The notes: a model not told the origin generated them from the letters alone. A stretch of 64,000 nucleotides of DNA from Bog-473 sp963788125 (GCA_963788125.1 CAWBFN010000001.1:1984001-2048000), one strand, 5' to 3'; shown: positions 53,190 to 61,566, counted from the first letter of the stretch. Numbers and translations are program-made.

Positions 53190-54338
53190 TCAAACAGTGA
53201 TTCCGAAGATCCGCGCTGCGTTGCCGTGCACCATTGCGTCCACCTCTGCCTCAGGTACACCCGCGAACTGCTTTTCGACCCACTCAGCGGAGTAGGGAAA
53301 CGACCCCTCGTTGTGCGGGTAGTCGTTGCCCCACATCAGACAGTCGACTCCGGTGATGTCGCGAAGACGAATCGCCGCAGGATCCCACATGAACGTGGCA
53401 TGCGCCTGGCGTTTCAGATAGTAGCTAGGCGGAGCGTCGATCTTCGGTGTTGCCGGCCCGGATCCAATCTCCATCGCGTGCAGGCGGCTGTCGTTCCAGT
53501 GATGATCGAAGAATTGGATCGCAAATGCTAGCCATCCTGCGTAACCCTCCGTCATGACAACGTGCAGATCTGGATAGCGGGCGAAGACCCCACTGTAGGT
53601 CAGCCATCCGAGGGTCTCCCCCATACCGCAACAGAAGTTGTACCAGGCGATGTCCGCCACACCGGGGTAGACCGGATACGGGGTCGGGGCGGAGCGCAAG
53701 CCGCCCACGTGCATCGTAAGCGGAACCTTGAGCGCGTTGGCCGCTTCCCAAAGCGGCTCCCATTCAGCGAGATGGTATGGGTGGTCAAAGATACCGTCCG
53801 GGAGAAGCGCAGGACGCAATCCCATTGCGGCCGCCCGTTCCAGTTCACGCACGGAAGCAGCTACATCGCGAAAGGGGAGATAGATCGCTGGCGCCACTCG
53901 ATCTAAGTAAGGACGCCACGTTTCGGCCAGCCAGTCATTGACCAACTGGCAATAAGCAGTGTCCGCGTCCGGGGGCGTGTCGTCTTTGAATACAGAGATC
54001 CGCCCAATGAGCACCGCTCCATAGACACCATCGCGCTCGAGGTCGGCCAGCTGGGCCGCGGGATCGAAGCTCGGTACTGCTTCGGGACACACGTTGCCCA
54101 CGGCGGCCCGGGCAAGAGCACGGACATCGTCTTCAACCTGTAACTCCACCGACGAATCCATTTCGGAAGTGCCGCCCATCAGCGCCATCGCTGTTCGGGG
54201 AACGGGCTGGACGATCCGTGCGCCTTTATCGCTGCGGTCCAGACGAGCGAAGTACCGCCTATAGGACTCTGGAAGTTGCTCCACGAGCGAAAACGGGGGA
54301 GCAACATGACAATCCGTCGTGATCATCGGGCGCGCCAT
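53190..54338 (-). CDS. amidohydrolase family 2 metalloenzyme
   Basis: This 382-residue protein is the third amidohydrolase of this branch in the window. Motifs: TTDCHVAPP (first His; the usual D-x-H becomes DCH), TMHVGGLRSAP in the centre, and MWGNDYPHNEGS near residue 350. The ATG at 54338 follows GGGAGGGGAC; the frame is open to 54467. It is the first gene of an operon with the carboxylesterase and TetR, and has two operator-like repeats upstream. Confidence 0.85.
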   Translation of the reverse strand: MARPMITTDCHVAPPFSLVEQLPESYRRYFARLDRSDKGARIVQPVPRTAMALMGGTSEMDSSVELQVEDDVRALARAAVGNVCPEAVPSFDPAAQLADLERDGVYGAVLIGRISVFKDDTPPDADTAYCQLVNDWLAETWRPYLDRVAPAIYLPFRDVAASVRELERAAAMGLRPALLPDGIFDHPYHLAEWEPLWEAANALKVPLTMHVGGLRSAPTPYPVYPGVADIAWYNFCCGMGETLGWLTYSGVFARYPDLHVVMTEGYAGWLAFAIQFFDHHWNDSRLHAMEIGSGPATPKIDAPPSYYLKRQAHATFMWDPAAIRLRDITGVDCLMWGNDYPHNEGSFPYSAEWVEKQFAGVPEAEVDAMVHGNAARIFGITV

Positions 54339-54364
54339 GTCCCCTCCCCCCAGCGACTCTGCCG

Positions 54365-54410
54365 CAGTAGTCGTGTTACTACTGCGCAGGGTAGTCATGT
54401 TACTGTTCAA
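54365..54410. promoter_or_regulatory. two operator-like sites before amidohydrolase operon
   Basis: CAGTAGT-CGTGTT-ACTACTG (54365-54384) is a perfect 7-bp-arm repeat. A second, half-matching copy GTAGTCATGTTACTG starts at 54391, so the GTAGTC(G/A)TGTTACT core recurs at 24-bp spacing. Both lie 27-70 bp upstream of the amidohydrolase ATG at 54338. The TetR at 50950 is the obvious candidate. Confidence 0.6.
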
Positions 54411-54704
54411 TGTCAATGGGGCGCGCAGATCTGACGGGACCTGGCTCGTTCTCGCCAGGGGGGACATACCAACGGCGACGTGGATGCACAGCGAGACGTA
54501 TCGAAAGCAGCGGTCGGCGCGTGACGCATTCGTCGCTTCGATGAGCGAGCCCTTCGGCTTTCAAACAAAAGTCGCCCCGATGTGTCGCGGTCGACGGGCG
54601 AGGACGATGGCATCCGACATCGGCCCAACAATGCTTCGCCTCGTAGGCTACGTTTCGCCAGTTTCCTTAGAAAATACGCAGTTTCGAGATGGGGGGAATC
54701 CCGC

Positions 54705-55538
54705 ATGAGTGGTGACGGCCGAGTAGTTGTCGTGGTGGGTCTCGGTGGAATGGGCTTGGCCGTCGCGAAGAGACTGGGGTCTGGCTCGACATTGGTGCTG
54801 GCCGACAGCAATGCGGCGACATTGGACGCTGCCGCCGACGAAATCCGCGCTGATGGGTACCGGGTAGTCGAACACCAGACCGACGTGTCGGACCAGTCAT
54901 CGGTCACTTCTCTGGCAAGAACGGCGTCTGAGCTCGGAAGGGTGGAAGTTCTCGTACATACGGCAGGGGTTTCCCCGGTGCAGGCGTCGGTTGAAGCGAT
55001 CCTGTCGGTCGACCTCCTGGGAACGGCCCTCATGCTCGACGCCTTTGCGTCAACGATCGCAAACGGCGGAGCGGGCGTCTTCATCGCGTCGATGGCTGGC
55101 ACCTTTTTCCAGCTAGACCCGGATCTCGAAAGACGGCTGGCGACTACTCCAGCTTCAGAATTGCTCGCCCTTCCCGAATTGATTCCGCAGGCTGTACCCG
55201 ATTCTGGTGTGGCTTACGGACTCGCAAAGCGGGCGAACCAACTCCGGGTGCGGGCGGCGTCGTTAGTGTGGGGTCAACGGGGCGCCCGGGTTAACTCGAT
55301 TTCGCCGGGGGTCATTTCGACACCTATGGGGACGGCAGAGCTCGAAGGCCCGAACGGTGACTACATGCGTCAGATGGTGGATGCGAGCCCTACTGGACGA
55401 CTCGGCACGCCGCACGACATTGCTTCCGCAGTCGAATTTCTTGCGGGTCCCAACTCCACTTTCATCACCGGCATTGATCTCCTGGTCGACGGGGGCGTCG
55501 TCGCGTCAGTGCTGAGCGGAACGGGGGTCAGTGCCTGA
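54705..55538 (+). CDS. SDR family oxidoreductase
   Basis: This is a 277-residue SDR with GLGGMG (residues 12-17, a variant of the usual TGxxxGIG), HTAG at 85-88, the serine in IASMAG and the catalytic YGLAK (Tyr171, Lys175). The tail GIDLLVDGGVVASVL is typical of the C-terminus. Its last codons and stop (SGTGVSA) coincide with the first unit of a 23-bp minisatellite, so the natural end may be changed. The ATG follows GGGGGGAATCC. Divergent from the amidohydrolase. Confidence 0.85.
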   Translation: MSGDGRVVVVVGLGGMGLAVAKRLGSGSTLVLADSNAATLDAAADEIRADGYRVVEHQTDVSDQSSVTSLARTASELGRVEVLVHTAGVSPVQASVEAILSVDLLGTALMLDAFASTIANGGAGVFIASMAGTFFQLDPDLERRLATTPASELLALPELIPQAVPDSGVAYGLAKRANQLRVRAASLVWGQRGARVNSISPGVISTPMGTAELEGPNGDYMRQMVDASPTGRLGTPHDIASAVEFLAGPNSTFITGIDLLVDGGVVASVLSGTGVSA

Positions 55539-55680
55539 GCGGAACGGGGGTCAGCGCTTGAGCGGAACGGGGGTCAGTGCTTGAACGGAACGGGGGTCAG
55601 CGCTTGAACGGAACGGGGGTCAGCGCTTGAGCGGAACGGGGGTCAGTGCTTGAGCGGAACGGGGGTCAGTGCTTGAACGG
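55513..55680 (+). repeat. 23-bp minisatellite, about 7.3 units
   Basis: Seven units of 23 bp (core GGAACGGGGGTCAG, with TGAGC/TGAAC and GTGCT/GCGCT variants) run in tandem at 55513, 55536, 55559, 55582, 55605, 55628 and 55651, plus a partial eighth. The first lies within the SDR gene and includes its last codons; each unit carries a TGA. Confidence 0.95.
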
Positions 55681-56008
55681 CGAGGTGTCGTGGGGCCTGG
55701 CGCGGCATGAGGGATTGTCTCCTGATCTCACAGCAGCGTGGCTGTCATCGTTGTCGACACCTTCCTCTGACTCGCTGCCGGGACTCGAGACGAAGAGTTG
55801 GTGCACCAGATCCGCAACAGATCCACTTTGTTGAATTCGGCGGTCGTCCCTGATCACGGGTTCGTAGTGGATGATGAAGGGATGCCCCACAACCTGGATC
55901 CGAGGGCCCGATTGGCTTACCCCCGACGGCACCGATGTCGAGGAGATGAAGCACCCTGGTTTCCCCCAGGGCCAGTCGCGCTTTGACCGACGTGGCCCCT
56001 TCTTGATT

Positions 56009-56030
56009 GTTATGGGACTATGTTCGAACC
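56009..56030 (+). repeat. dispersed repeat, solitary copy C
   Basis: GTTATGGGACTATGTTCGAA followed by CCCC matches the motif of copies A and B with one change. No partner is found 118 nt away. The region 55681-56227 otherwise contains no supported gene. Confidence 0.65.
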
Positions 56031-56227
56031 CCCACCGAAGAGCCTTATCGGCGCAATGCTGCGCAGGCTCTCTCCGACACGAAACCCGGTCTGCCTCCAG
56101 CCGCTCACCTCGGCATCCCAGAGGGGCGTTATCCACGGCACTGCCGGAATACCGGCATTTCTCAGACTGACGGAGAAGTTGTTGTCGAAGGCCGGCACGC
56201 AGCCGAAGACTCCCAGCAGTACCAGCG

Positions 56228-57175
56228 TCATTGGGCGATGAAGCGGTGGATGGCCTCGTTGGCGTGGTCCTGAAAGGACGTGTTGGCTAAGTCGGGGAAG
56301 ATGTCCGTTTGGTCGACCATGGGACCCTTCAACTTGTCGGCTGCGCTGGCGTAGAACACGCCACTCGACAGGGTCGGGTCGGTGACTCCGTCGACCAGTC
56401 GCTTCGCGCCCACGTCAAGCTCGTGGGAGATACCCAGATGAGGCATGACGTGTTTGGCCGCCATACGTAGTGGTAGCGCAAGGCCGTCGGGGGCTTGGGT
56501 GCCAGTGGTGTTGCCGGGGCTCACGGTGATGAAGCGGCGATCGGGATATTGGCGGGCCAGGTAGGCCATCCACAGGACCCCGATGTACTTGACCTGCCCG
56601 AAGGCCAGATTGGGTTCGAAATTTTTGCCGTCGAAGTAGCTGCCATCGATGACGGTAGCGAGCTCATCGGAGGAGGTTGAGACGAAGGAAGGCTGCTTCA
56701 TCTTTAACAATGCTGTGAAAAACCCAGACTTTGGAATTCCTCTGGCTGCTTCACTTCCGACAAAGACCGCAACCTCGCCAAGCCGGTTCTCGTTGAGGAG
56801 CCCATCAAGGAGAACTACGTGACCAAGAACGTTCGTTGCGAACAGGGTGGTGACACCGTCAGCCGTCAAGTTCATCAACTTCTTGTCGCCGATTACACCA
56901 GCGTTCATGACCAGCGCGTCGACGGATCCATCGATGGCCGCAAGGCCGGCGCGGACCGAAGCCATGTCGGCGACGTCCATGAGAATGGTGTCGAAGATGT
57001 GCCGGTCGGTCTCCGCTTCGAGTTCGGCCTTTGCCTGTGTCGCCCGTTCTTGGTTCCGACACGCCAGGTAGATGCGCGCCATCTCGGGACGTAAGGCCAG
57101 TTGCCGGGCCACCTCCTTGCCGATCCCTGCATTGGCGCCCGTGATCAGCACGGTCTTTCCTGGGAGTGTGCTCAT
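56228..57175 (-). CDS. SDR family protein with altered catalytic site
   Basis: This is a 315-residue extended SDR close to retinol-dehydrogenase/light-dependent protochlorophyllide-reductase-like proteins. It has TGANAGIG at residues 12-19, MNAGV at 90-94 and Ser141 in FVGSEAA. The YxxxK site appears as FGQVK (Phe192, Lys196), so the catalytic Tyr is absent unless Tyr197 substitutes. The ATG at 57175 follows AGAGGAAA. An IS630 transposase lies just upstream. Substrate unknown; it may be inactive as a dehydrogenase. Confidence 0.8.
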   Translation of the reverse strand: MSTLPGKTVLITGANAGIGKEVARQLALRPEMARIYLACRNQERATQAKAELEAETDRHIFDTILMDVADMASVRAGLAAIDGSVDALVMNAGVIGDKKLMNLTADGVTTLFATNVLGHVVLLDGLLNENRLGEVAVFVGSEAARGIPKSGFFTALLKMKQPSFVSTSSDELATVIDGSYFDGKNFEPNLAFGQVKYIGVLWMAYLARQYPDRRFITVSPGNTTGTQAPDGLALPLRMAAKHVMPHLGISHELDVGAKRLVDGVTDPTLSSGVFYASAADKLKGPMVDQTDIFPDLANTSFQDHANEAIHRFIAQ

Positions 57176-57202
57176 TTGTATTTCCTCTCGTTTTTTGTGG
57201 GC

Positions 57203-57565
57203 CTAGTGACGAGGCGCGAAACGTTGAGGGGGTAATTCCCAGGCACTGATGTCGCCGAGGTAGAGGCCACACGCGCAGTCCATTGCCTCTTCGACCGTGC
57301 CGACCATCGAGCCACTGGGCAGGACCGAGTTCTCGTAGCCGTCCTTGCTCGCCAGCCATATGGCGAAGGCCCATTTGTGTTGGGGGTGTCCGGTCCAACG
57401 CAGGCGGAACAGTTCTTGGTCGTAACCGTCGGGCAGGGTGGCTCCGACGTAGGCGTAGGGGGCGCGGAAGCGGACCCTGGTCTCTTTTAGTTCGGGCCAG
57501 CGGTCCTTGCGGTGCGCCTCGAGGCGCCGTTCGAGTTCGAGACGTGCTCGCTCGGGAATGGCCAC
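57203..57565 (-). CDS. hypothetical protein adjacent to IS630 transposase
   Basis: This 120-residue soluble protein starts at a GTG at 57565 (VAIPERARLELERRLEAHRK) and has VRFRAPYAYVGATLPDGYDQ and a Trp-rich centre (KWAFAIWLASKDGYENSVLP). I do not recognise a domain. It lies only 22 bp downstream of the transposase gene and in the same direction, so it may be a passenger of the insertion element or a host gene next to it. Confidence 0.6.
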   Translation of the reverse strand: MAIPERARLELERRLEAHRKDRWPELKETRVRFRAPYAYVGATLPDGYDQELFRLRWTGHPQHKWAFAIWLASKDGYENSVLPSGSMVGTVEEAMDCACGLYLGDISAWELPPQRFAPRH

Positions 57566-57587
57566 AAGGGCGATGTTAGGGGACGGC

Positions 57588-58715
57588 TCAGGCCGCAGCT
57601 GAGAGGCGCTGCTTGGCCCGCCGATGCCGGCGTCGTGCCTGTTGAGCGGCCCGGCGCTCGTCGTGATCACGACGGGCCTCGGCGTTGCGTCGGCGTAGGT
57701 AGGCAGCCACCGCGGTCTGGATCTCGGCGTGATCGCGGTAGTCCGAGCCGGCGAAGACGGCCTTGACCATGACCCCGAAGTGGCACTCGATGCGGTTGAG
57801 CCAGCTGGCGTAGGTGGGGGTGGGGACCAAGATGATCGACAACTGGCGGGCCACGGCACGCACGTCCTTGGTCCAGTGCGAGGACAGATTGTCTTGGATG
57901 ACCCAGATGCGCTGGCCGGGATAGCGGGCTCGGATCATTTTCAAGATGGCGATCACGTGGTCGGCCCCCTTGCGGTAGTACCAACGGCCGAAGAGCTGAT
58001 CCGCTCCCACGTCATAGACGCCGAAGAAATGCGCCACTCCGTGGGGTTTTCGGTAGTTGGCCCGGATACGTCCGGGACGGCCGCGCTTCCACCAGCCCTT
58101 GCCACCCTTGGGGGTAGGGGTGACCGGTCCGTGCTCGTCGAAACACACCAGCACCCCGTCAAGGCGTCCGGACTCGGCCGCGGCATAGAGCCGTCGCAGC
58201 CGCGCTGCCTTGGTGGAGAACTCAGGATCAGGCGAGTGTTTCCAGCCCTTGGTGGACTGGGTGGTGTGCCCCTCTTCGAGCAAGATGACCCGCAGGCGCT
58301 CCTTGGAGATCGTCTTCACCACCCCGTTGCGGATCAGATAGGAGCGCAGGTGCGACAACGACCAGGTGATGTAGGGCTCACCGAGCTCTTGGGGACGCGA
58401 GCCGACGATGTCGATGATCCGGGCTCGCATCTCGTCGGTGATCACCTTCGGGCGCCCACCGCCCCACGCCGGCACAAGCGCCTCGAGCCCGATGTCGTTG
58501 AAGTCGTGGATCACCTTGCGCACCCAGTCACCCGTCGCATCAAGAGCGTCGGCGATTTCAGGGGCGCTGTAGCCTCGACTGGACATCTCGATGACCTGGG
58601 CTCGGCGCACCATCACGGCCGATGCGAACTCGGTGCCGCGTCGCCGAAGCGAGCGCAACCAATGCCGTTCCTTTCCGCGCAACGTCCTTACGAAAACTCC
58701 GGCTGGGCGAGCCAT
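57588..58715 (-). mobile_element. IS630 family transposase
   Basis: This intact 375-residue transposase has an N-terminal HTH (SRGYSAPEIADALDATGDWV at 46-65) and a DDE core: CFDEHGP (Asp193), VIQDNLSSH (Asp275) and LNRIECHFG (Glu310). The Arg-rich C-terminus is usual for the family. IS630 elements insert at TA. I could not identify terminal inverted repeats by eye, so the element boundaries are not given. Confidence 0.9.
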
Positions 58716-58897
58716 ACACGTCCTCTTTCAACGCGATAACTCCAACACCACCATCATGCGCGACTGCTCCTCAGATTACAAGGATGCGATTTACCTACCG
58801 ACCTTTATTGTCGCTGCACTAGTCAGGCGGGACGGCTCTTGCCGGGTTGCGTCCACTGGTTCTCCCGGGTTGCTATTGGGATCTGGAGCCACCTCGA

Positions 58898-59191
58898 TCA
58901 GCTAGGCAGGCCGTCGAGCAAGCTGAAACGGGCATCCATCGCGACACTTCGGACATCGATCAGCTGCTGGTATTCAGGCGAGTTGTACCAATTGATGGCT
59001 GTCTCATGGTCAGGAAACCGCACGAGTGCTCCTGAAGTGGGCGAGCCATCGCCGTGCAGGACTTCCCAGTTGCTGTTGGCGAGAACCTCTCCCCCGTGCT
59101 CCTTGGCCGTCTGCCCAGCGTTTGGGGCGTATTTCTCACGGTAAACATCCGGGTCCTTGACCGTGAATTCGACAATCACATATGCGCTCAT
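58898..59191 (-). CDS. DUF1330 family protein
   Basis: This 97-residue protein belongs to the dimeric alpha/beta-barrel DUF1330 family: MSAYVIVEFTVKDPDVYREK at the start, VLHGDG in the middle and WYNSPEYQQLIDVR near the end are characteristic. Function is unknown; many copies lie in catabolic loci. An SDR gene lies 73 bp upstream in the same direction. Confidence 0.85.
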   Translation of the reverse strand: MSAYVIVEFTVKDPDVYREKYAPNAGQTAKEHGGEVLANSNWEVLHGDGSPTSGALVRFPDHETAINWYNSPEYQQLIDVRSVAMDARFSLLDGLPS

Positions 59192-59264
59192 GTGGATACT
59201 CCTTGGTTGTTAGTTGTGATCTGTGTTCTAAGACTTCACTCGTAAAAGTCGACGCCGACAGGCC

Positions 59265-60014
59265 TTACGTAGCTGATCGGCCCCCGTCGACTGCAAGAGT
59301 GACGCCGTGGACGAAGCTGGCATCATCGCTGGCGAGAAAGACGATTGCCGCAGCAAGTTCCTCGGGCTCAGCGACGCGACCTGCTGGTGCTAGTGCTGCG
59401 AGCTGGTTCACCATCTCGGCGGGGATTGCTTCCATCATGCGGGTGCGCGTCGGGCCGGGGGAAACGGCATTGACCCGAACACCACTCGGGCCGTATTCGG
59501 CGGCCCAGGCCTTCGTCAATAGTTCGAGAGCCGCTCGGCTGGCGCCATACAGAGCCATGCCGGGCTGTCCAAAGCTGGCGACCATCGTGGAGATGTTGAC
59601 GATCGAGCCCCATCCGCGTTCGGCCATGGCTGGCGCCAGGGCCGCGACGAGGAAGAACGGAACCTTGACGTTCAGTGCAAAGGACTCGTCGAACTCTGCT
59701 TCGGTGGCTGCGTTGCTTGGTCCGAGCAAGGCGACGCCAGCGTTGTTGATGAGGATGTCGACATGACCGTCGCCCGCCTCAATGGCCCACTCGACCAGGT
59801 CCTGGCCCGATTTCAGATCGCTCAACGTAGTGAGCTTGAACGATGCAGTACTGCCGCCGCCTTCGATCTCGGCGACCACGTCTTTGGCTCGTTGTTCATT
59901 GCGCCCCACTACCAATACATGAGCACCGCGGGCGGCCAACGCGATGGCCGTCGCCTGGCCGATCCCGCTCGTCGAGCCCGTAACTAGAGCAGTCTTGCCT
60001 CTTAGATCAGTCAT
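59265..60014 (-). CDS. SDR family oxidoreductase
   Basis: This is a 249-residue classical SDR with TGSTSGIG at residues 12-19, NNAG at 90-93, Ser142 and Tyr156. The residue expected to be the catalytic Lys is Arg160 (YGASR), which keeps the charge but is rare. The tail GVTLAVDGGRSAT is a standard C-terminus. It is divergent from a TetR gene with an inverted repeat between them, so TetR control is likely. Confidence 0.85.
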   Translation of the reverse strand: MTDLRGKTALVTGSTSGIGQATAIALAARGAHVLVVGRNEQRAKDVVAEIEGGGSTASFKLTTLSDLKSGQDLVEWAIEAGDGHVDILINNAGVALLGPSNAATEAEFDESFALNVKVPFFLVAALAPAMAERGWGSIVNISTMVASFGQPGMALYGASRAALELLTKAWAAEYGPSGVRVNAVSPGPTRTRMMEAIPAEMVNQLAALAPAGRVAEPEELAAAIVFLASDDASFVHGVTLAVDGGRSAT

Positions 60015-60071
60015 ACGTGCTTATCCTCTCGCTCCAAAATGGGTTGCGTGACTCACTCTGACACTTCGGAA

Positions 60072-60089
60072 CTGGGTTGTCAAACTCAG
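60072..60089. promoter_or_regulatory. inverted repeat CTGGGTT-N4-AACTCAG
   Basis: Seven-base arms with one mismatch, 21 bp upstream of the TetR ATG (60110) and in the divergent SDR/TetR gap. Symmetry and position suggest the TetR operator. Confidence 0.5.
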
Positions 60090-60109
60090 AATCCTGCTAA
60101 CATCGGTGC

Positions 60110-60715
60110 ATGGTCAACGAGACGAGTGACCGGCCGAGGCTCACCTCCAAGGGAGCACGCACCCGGGCACGAATAGTGGAGGAAGCCGCCGCCCTGATCC
60201 ATGAGCACGGGGTGGCGGGCACCACCTTGGAAGACGTCAAGGTGGCGGCGGAAGTCAGCGGCTCTCAGATGTACCACTACTTTCCCGACAAGAACGAACT
60301 CGTGCAGGCGGTCATCGACTACCAAGCCGAGACCATCGTCAATCGCCAGCGACACGCGTTCAGCAGCGCGAACGGAGTCGAGGCCTGGCGGAACATGGTG
60401 ATCACCGCAGCGAAGCGCACCAAAGCAAAGGGGGGCTGCCAACTTGGCTCGCTCGTTGGTCAACTCGCCGAGAGTGACCCCGAGGCCCGAGCGCTCATCG
60501 CGGCAGGATTCGATCAGTGGGCAGCCGCCATTGGCGATGGACTCAGATCCCTTCATGTTGACGGGAAACTCCCGTCCGACATCGACCCGGACGACCTCGC
60601 CACTACTCTGCTCGCCACGCTCCAAGGAGGACTTCTACTCTCCCAGGTGCAACGGAGTACCCGCCCGTTCGAGACTGCCGTAAATACCCTTCTTGCCCTT
60701 GCCATCGACAGATGA
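60110..60715 (+). CDS. TetR family transcriptional regulator
   Basis: This is a 201-residue protein with the HTH LEDVKVAAEVSGSQMYHYFP at about residues 40-59, followed by a TetR_C domain containing KRTKAKGGCQLGSLVGQLAE, a layout typical of TetR proteins of the AcrR/LmrA-like group. It is divergent from the SDR at 59265 and upstream of an SRPBCC gene. Confidence 0.85.
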   Translation: MVNETSDRPRLTSKGARTRARIVEEAAALIHEHGVAGTTLEDVKVAAEVSGSQMYHYFPDKNELVQAVIDYQAETIVNRQRHAFSSANGVEAWRNMVITAAKRTKAKGGCQLGSLVGQLAESDPEARALIAAGFDQWAAAIGDGLRSLHVDGKLPSDIDPDDLATTLLATLQGGLLLSQVQRSTRPFETAVNTLLALAIDR

Positions 60716-60778
60716 ACCCGAACCGGGTTCGTTCACAGCCATCGCCGAGGTCGGCTCACGGCCCTTGGATGATTAGAC

Positions 60779-61318
60779 GTGCATCCACACGATGCGTTTG
60801 CGGACCCGCTGCCGGTTCCTGATGAGGGACACCTCGTCGCTCCCAATGGGTTGCTCAGGCTGGTTTTCCGTGCGCTCATTCAGCCGACCCTGACTGCTCG
60901 TGCCTCTTCGACATGGACCGGCCTCGTCAAGATGGACGAATTCGTGACAGCTCCTCGCGTGGGGGAGACGTTCCACCTCGACCTCGACGGGACGGCAATC
61001 GCCGGCCGTTACATCGAAGTAGATCCCCCTCACCGCATGCTGCTGAGATGGGATCGTCAAGGAACCGACACAACGACGCCGACACCTACATTCATTGAGA
61101 TCACGCTCACCCCGACAGGTGACGGCACAAATGTCAGGGTGCAATTCTCCGGCCTGAGTGCGGAGGATGCAGCCTTCTATCGGCATCTCTGGGCGCGTCA
61201 CCTTGACCGGATTGCAGCTGCCTTCGCTGGCCGGAGCCTGAGCCGCTCGACGGAACAGCCGATTGAATCGGAGGTTCTCTCAAGTCAGGCAGGGGTTCGA
61301 ACAACGTCACTTGCCTAG
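60779..61318 (+). CDS. SRPBCC (AHSA1-like) family protein
   Basis: This 179-residue protein has the START-like pattern of an AHSA1 domain: VKMDEFVTAPRVGETFHLDL, GRYIEVDPPHRMLLRW and FIEITLTPTGDGTNVRVQF, then LSAEDAAFYRHLWARHLDRI. It probably binds a hydrophobic ligand. The start is a GTG with weak context. The last eight codons and stop fall inside repeat copy E (CAGGGGTTCGAACAACGTCAC), so the C-terminus was likely altered by that insertion. Confidence 0.7.
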   Translation: MHPHDAFADPLPVPDEGHLVAPNGLLRLVFRALIQPTLTARASSTWTGLVKMDEFVTAPRVGETFHLDLDGTAIAGRYIEVDPPHRMLLRWDRQGTDTTTPTPTFIEITLTPTGDGTNVRVQFSGLSAEDAAFYRHLWARHLDRIAAAFAGRSLSRSTEQPIESEVLSSQAGVRTTSLA

Positions 61319-61405
61319 GTTGGAAGTACCTGCGAGATACCGCCTCTGAGCTGGGACAACGTTGTAACTCCCACAACGGATGGAGGTGATGGGATTCGAA
61401 CCCAC
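61294..61405 (+). repeat. dispersed repeat, copy E
   Basis: Begins GGTTCGAACAACGTCACTTG, passes GGGACAACGTTGTA and the palindrome ACAACGTTGT, then TGGAGGTGATGGGATTCGAA. The order and spacing (92 nt between ends) match copy B (94 nt). Unlike B, its right end runs directly into a tRNA-like sequence. Confidence 0.75.
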
Positions 61406-61435
61406 GGCCTCCACATTCCGAATGTAGATTTCTCC
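61381..61435 (-). other. tRNA 3'-half-like fragment (att-site candidate)
   Basis: The minus strand reads TTCGGAATGTGGAGGCCGTG then GGTTCGAATCCCATCACCTCCA, which looks like an anticodon-arm side, T-arm and acceptor 3' strand of a tRNA. No matching 5' half (GGAGGTG... with D-arm) lies upstream within 100 bases, so it is not a complete tRNA gene. Such 3' fragments are left as attachment sites when elements integrate into tRNA genes. Confidence 0.55.
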
Positions 61436-61488
61436 GCTTTCTGACCAGGGTCTTTCCTAAGATTCCCCTGGCAGCGGCCCCTCGATCC

Positions 61489-61566
61489 CCTCAACCGTGT
61501 GGTTCCGGCGACCTTCACGATCGGCAACTCGCCCCGCTTGACGAGGCGCCCGACTTTCGCTCCTGC
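61489..61566 (-). pseudogene. excisionase/HTH_17-like relic
   Basis: A minus-strand frame reads VGRLVKRGELPIVKVAGTTR then LR, the wing-helix portion of excisionase-type (HTH_17/Xis) DNA-binding domains (LVxxGxLPxxKxGxxxR). A stop lies just upstream, so the first helices are lost, and the frame then runs on into the tRNA-like fragment. With that fragment it suggests the remains of an integrated element. No integrase is found beside it. Confidence 0.45.

Noticed and set aside
55666..56136. 156-codon minus-strand frame (GFEHSPITIKKG)
   Set aside because: It is a read-through of repeat copy C and the minisatellite, without a start signal or family; similar FEHSPIT strings appear wherever the repeat is translated.
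57729..58739. 336-codon plus-strand frame opposite the IS630 transposase
   Set aside because: It is entirely antisense to a transposase with an intact DDE core and shows no motif of its own.
61381..61450. Complete tRNA gene on the minus strand
   Set aside because: The 3' half is tRNA-like, but no 5' acceptor strand (GGAGGTG) or D-arm is present upstream, so only a fragment is called.
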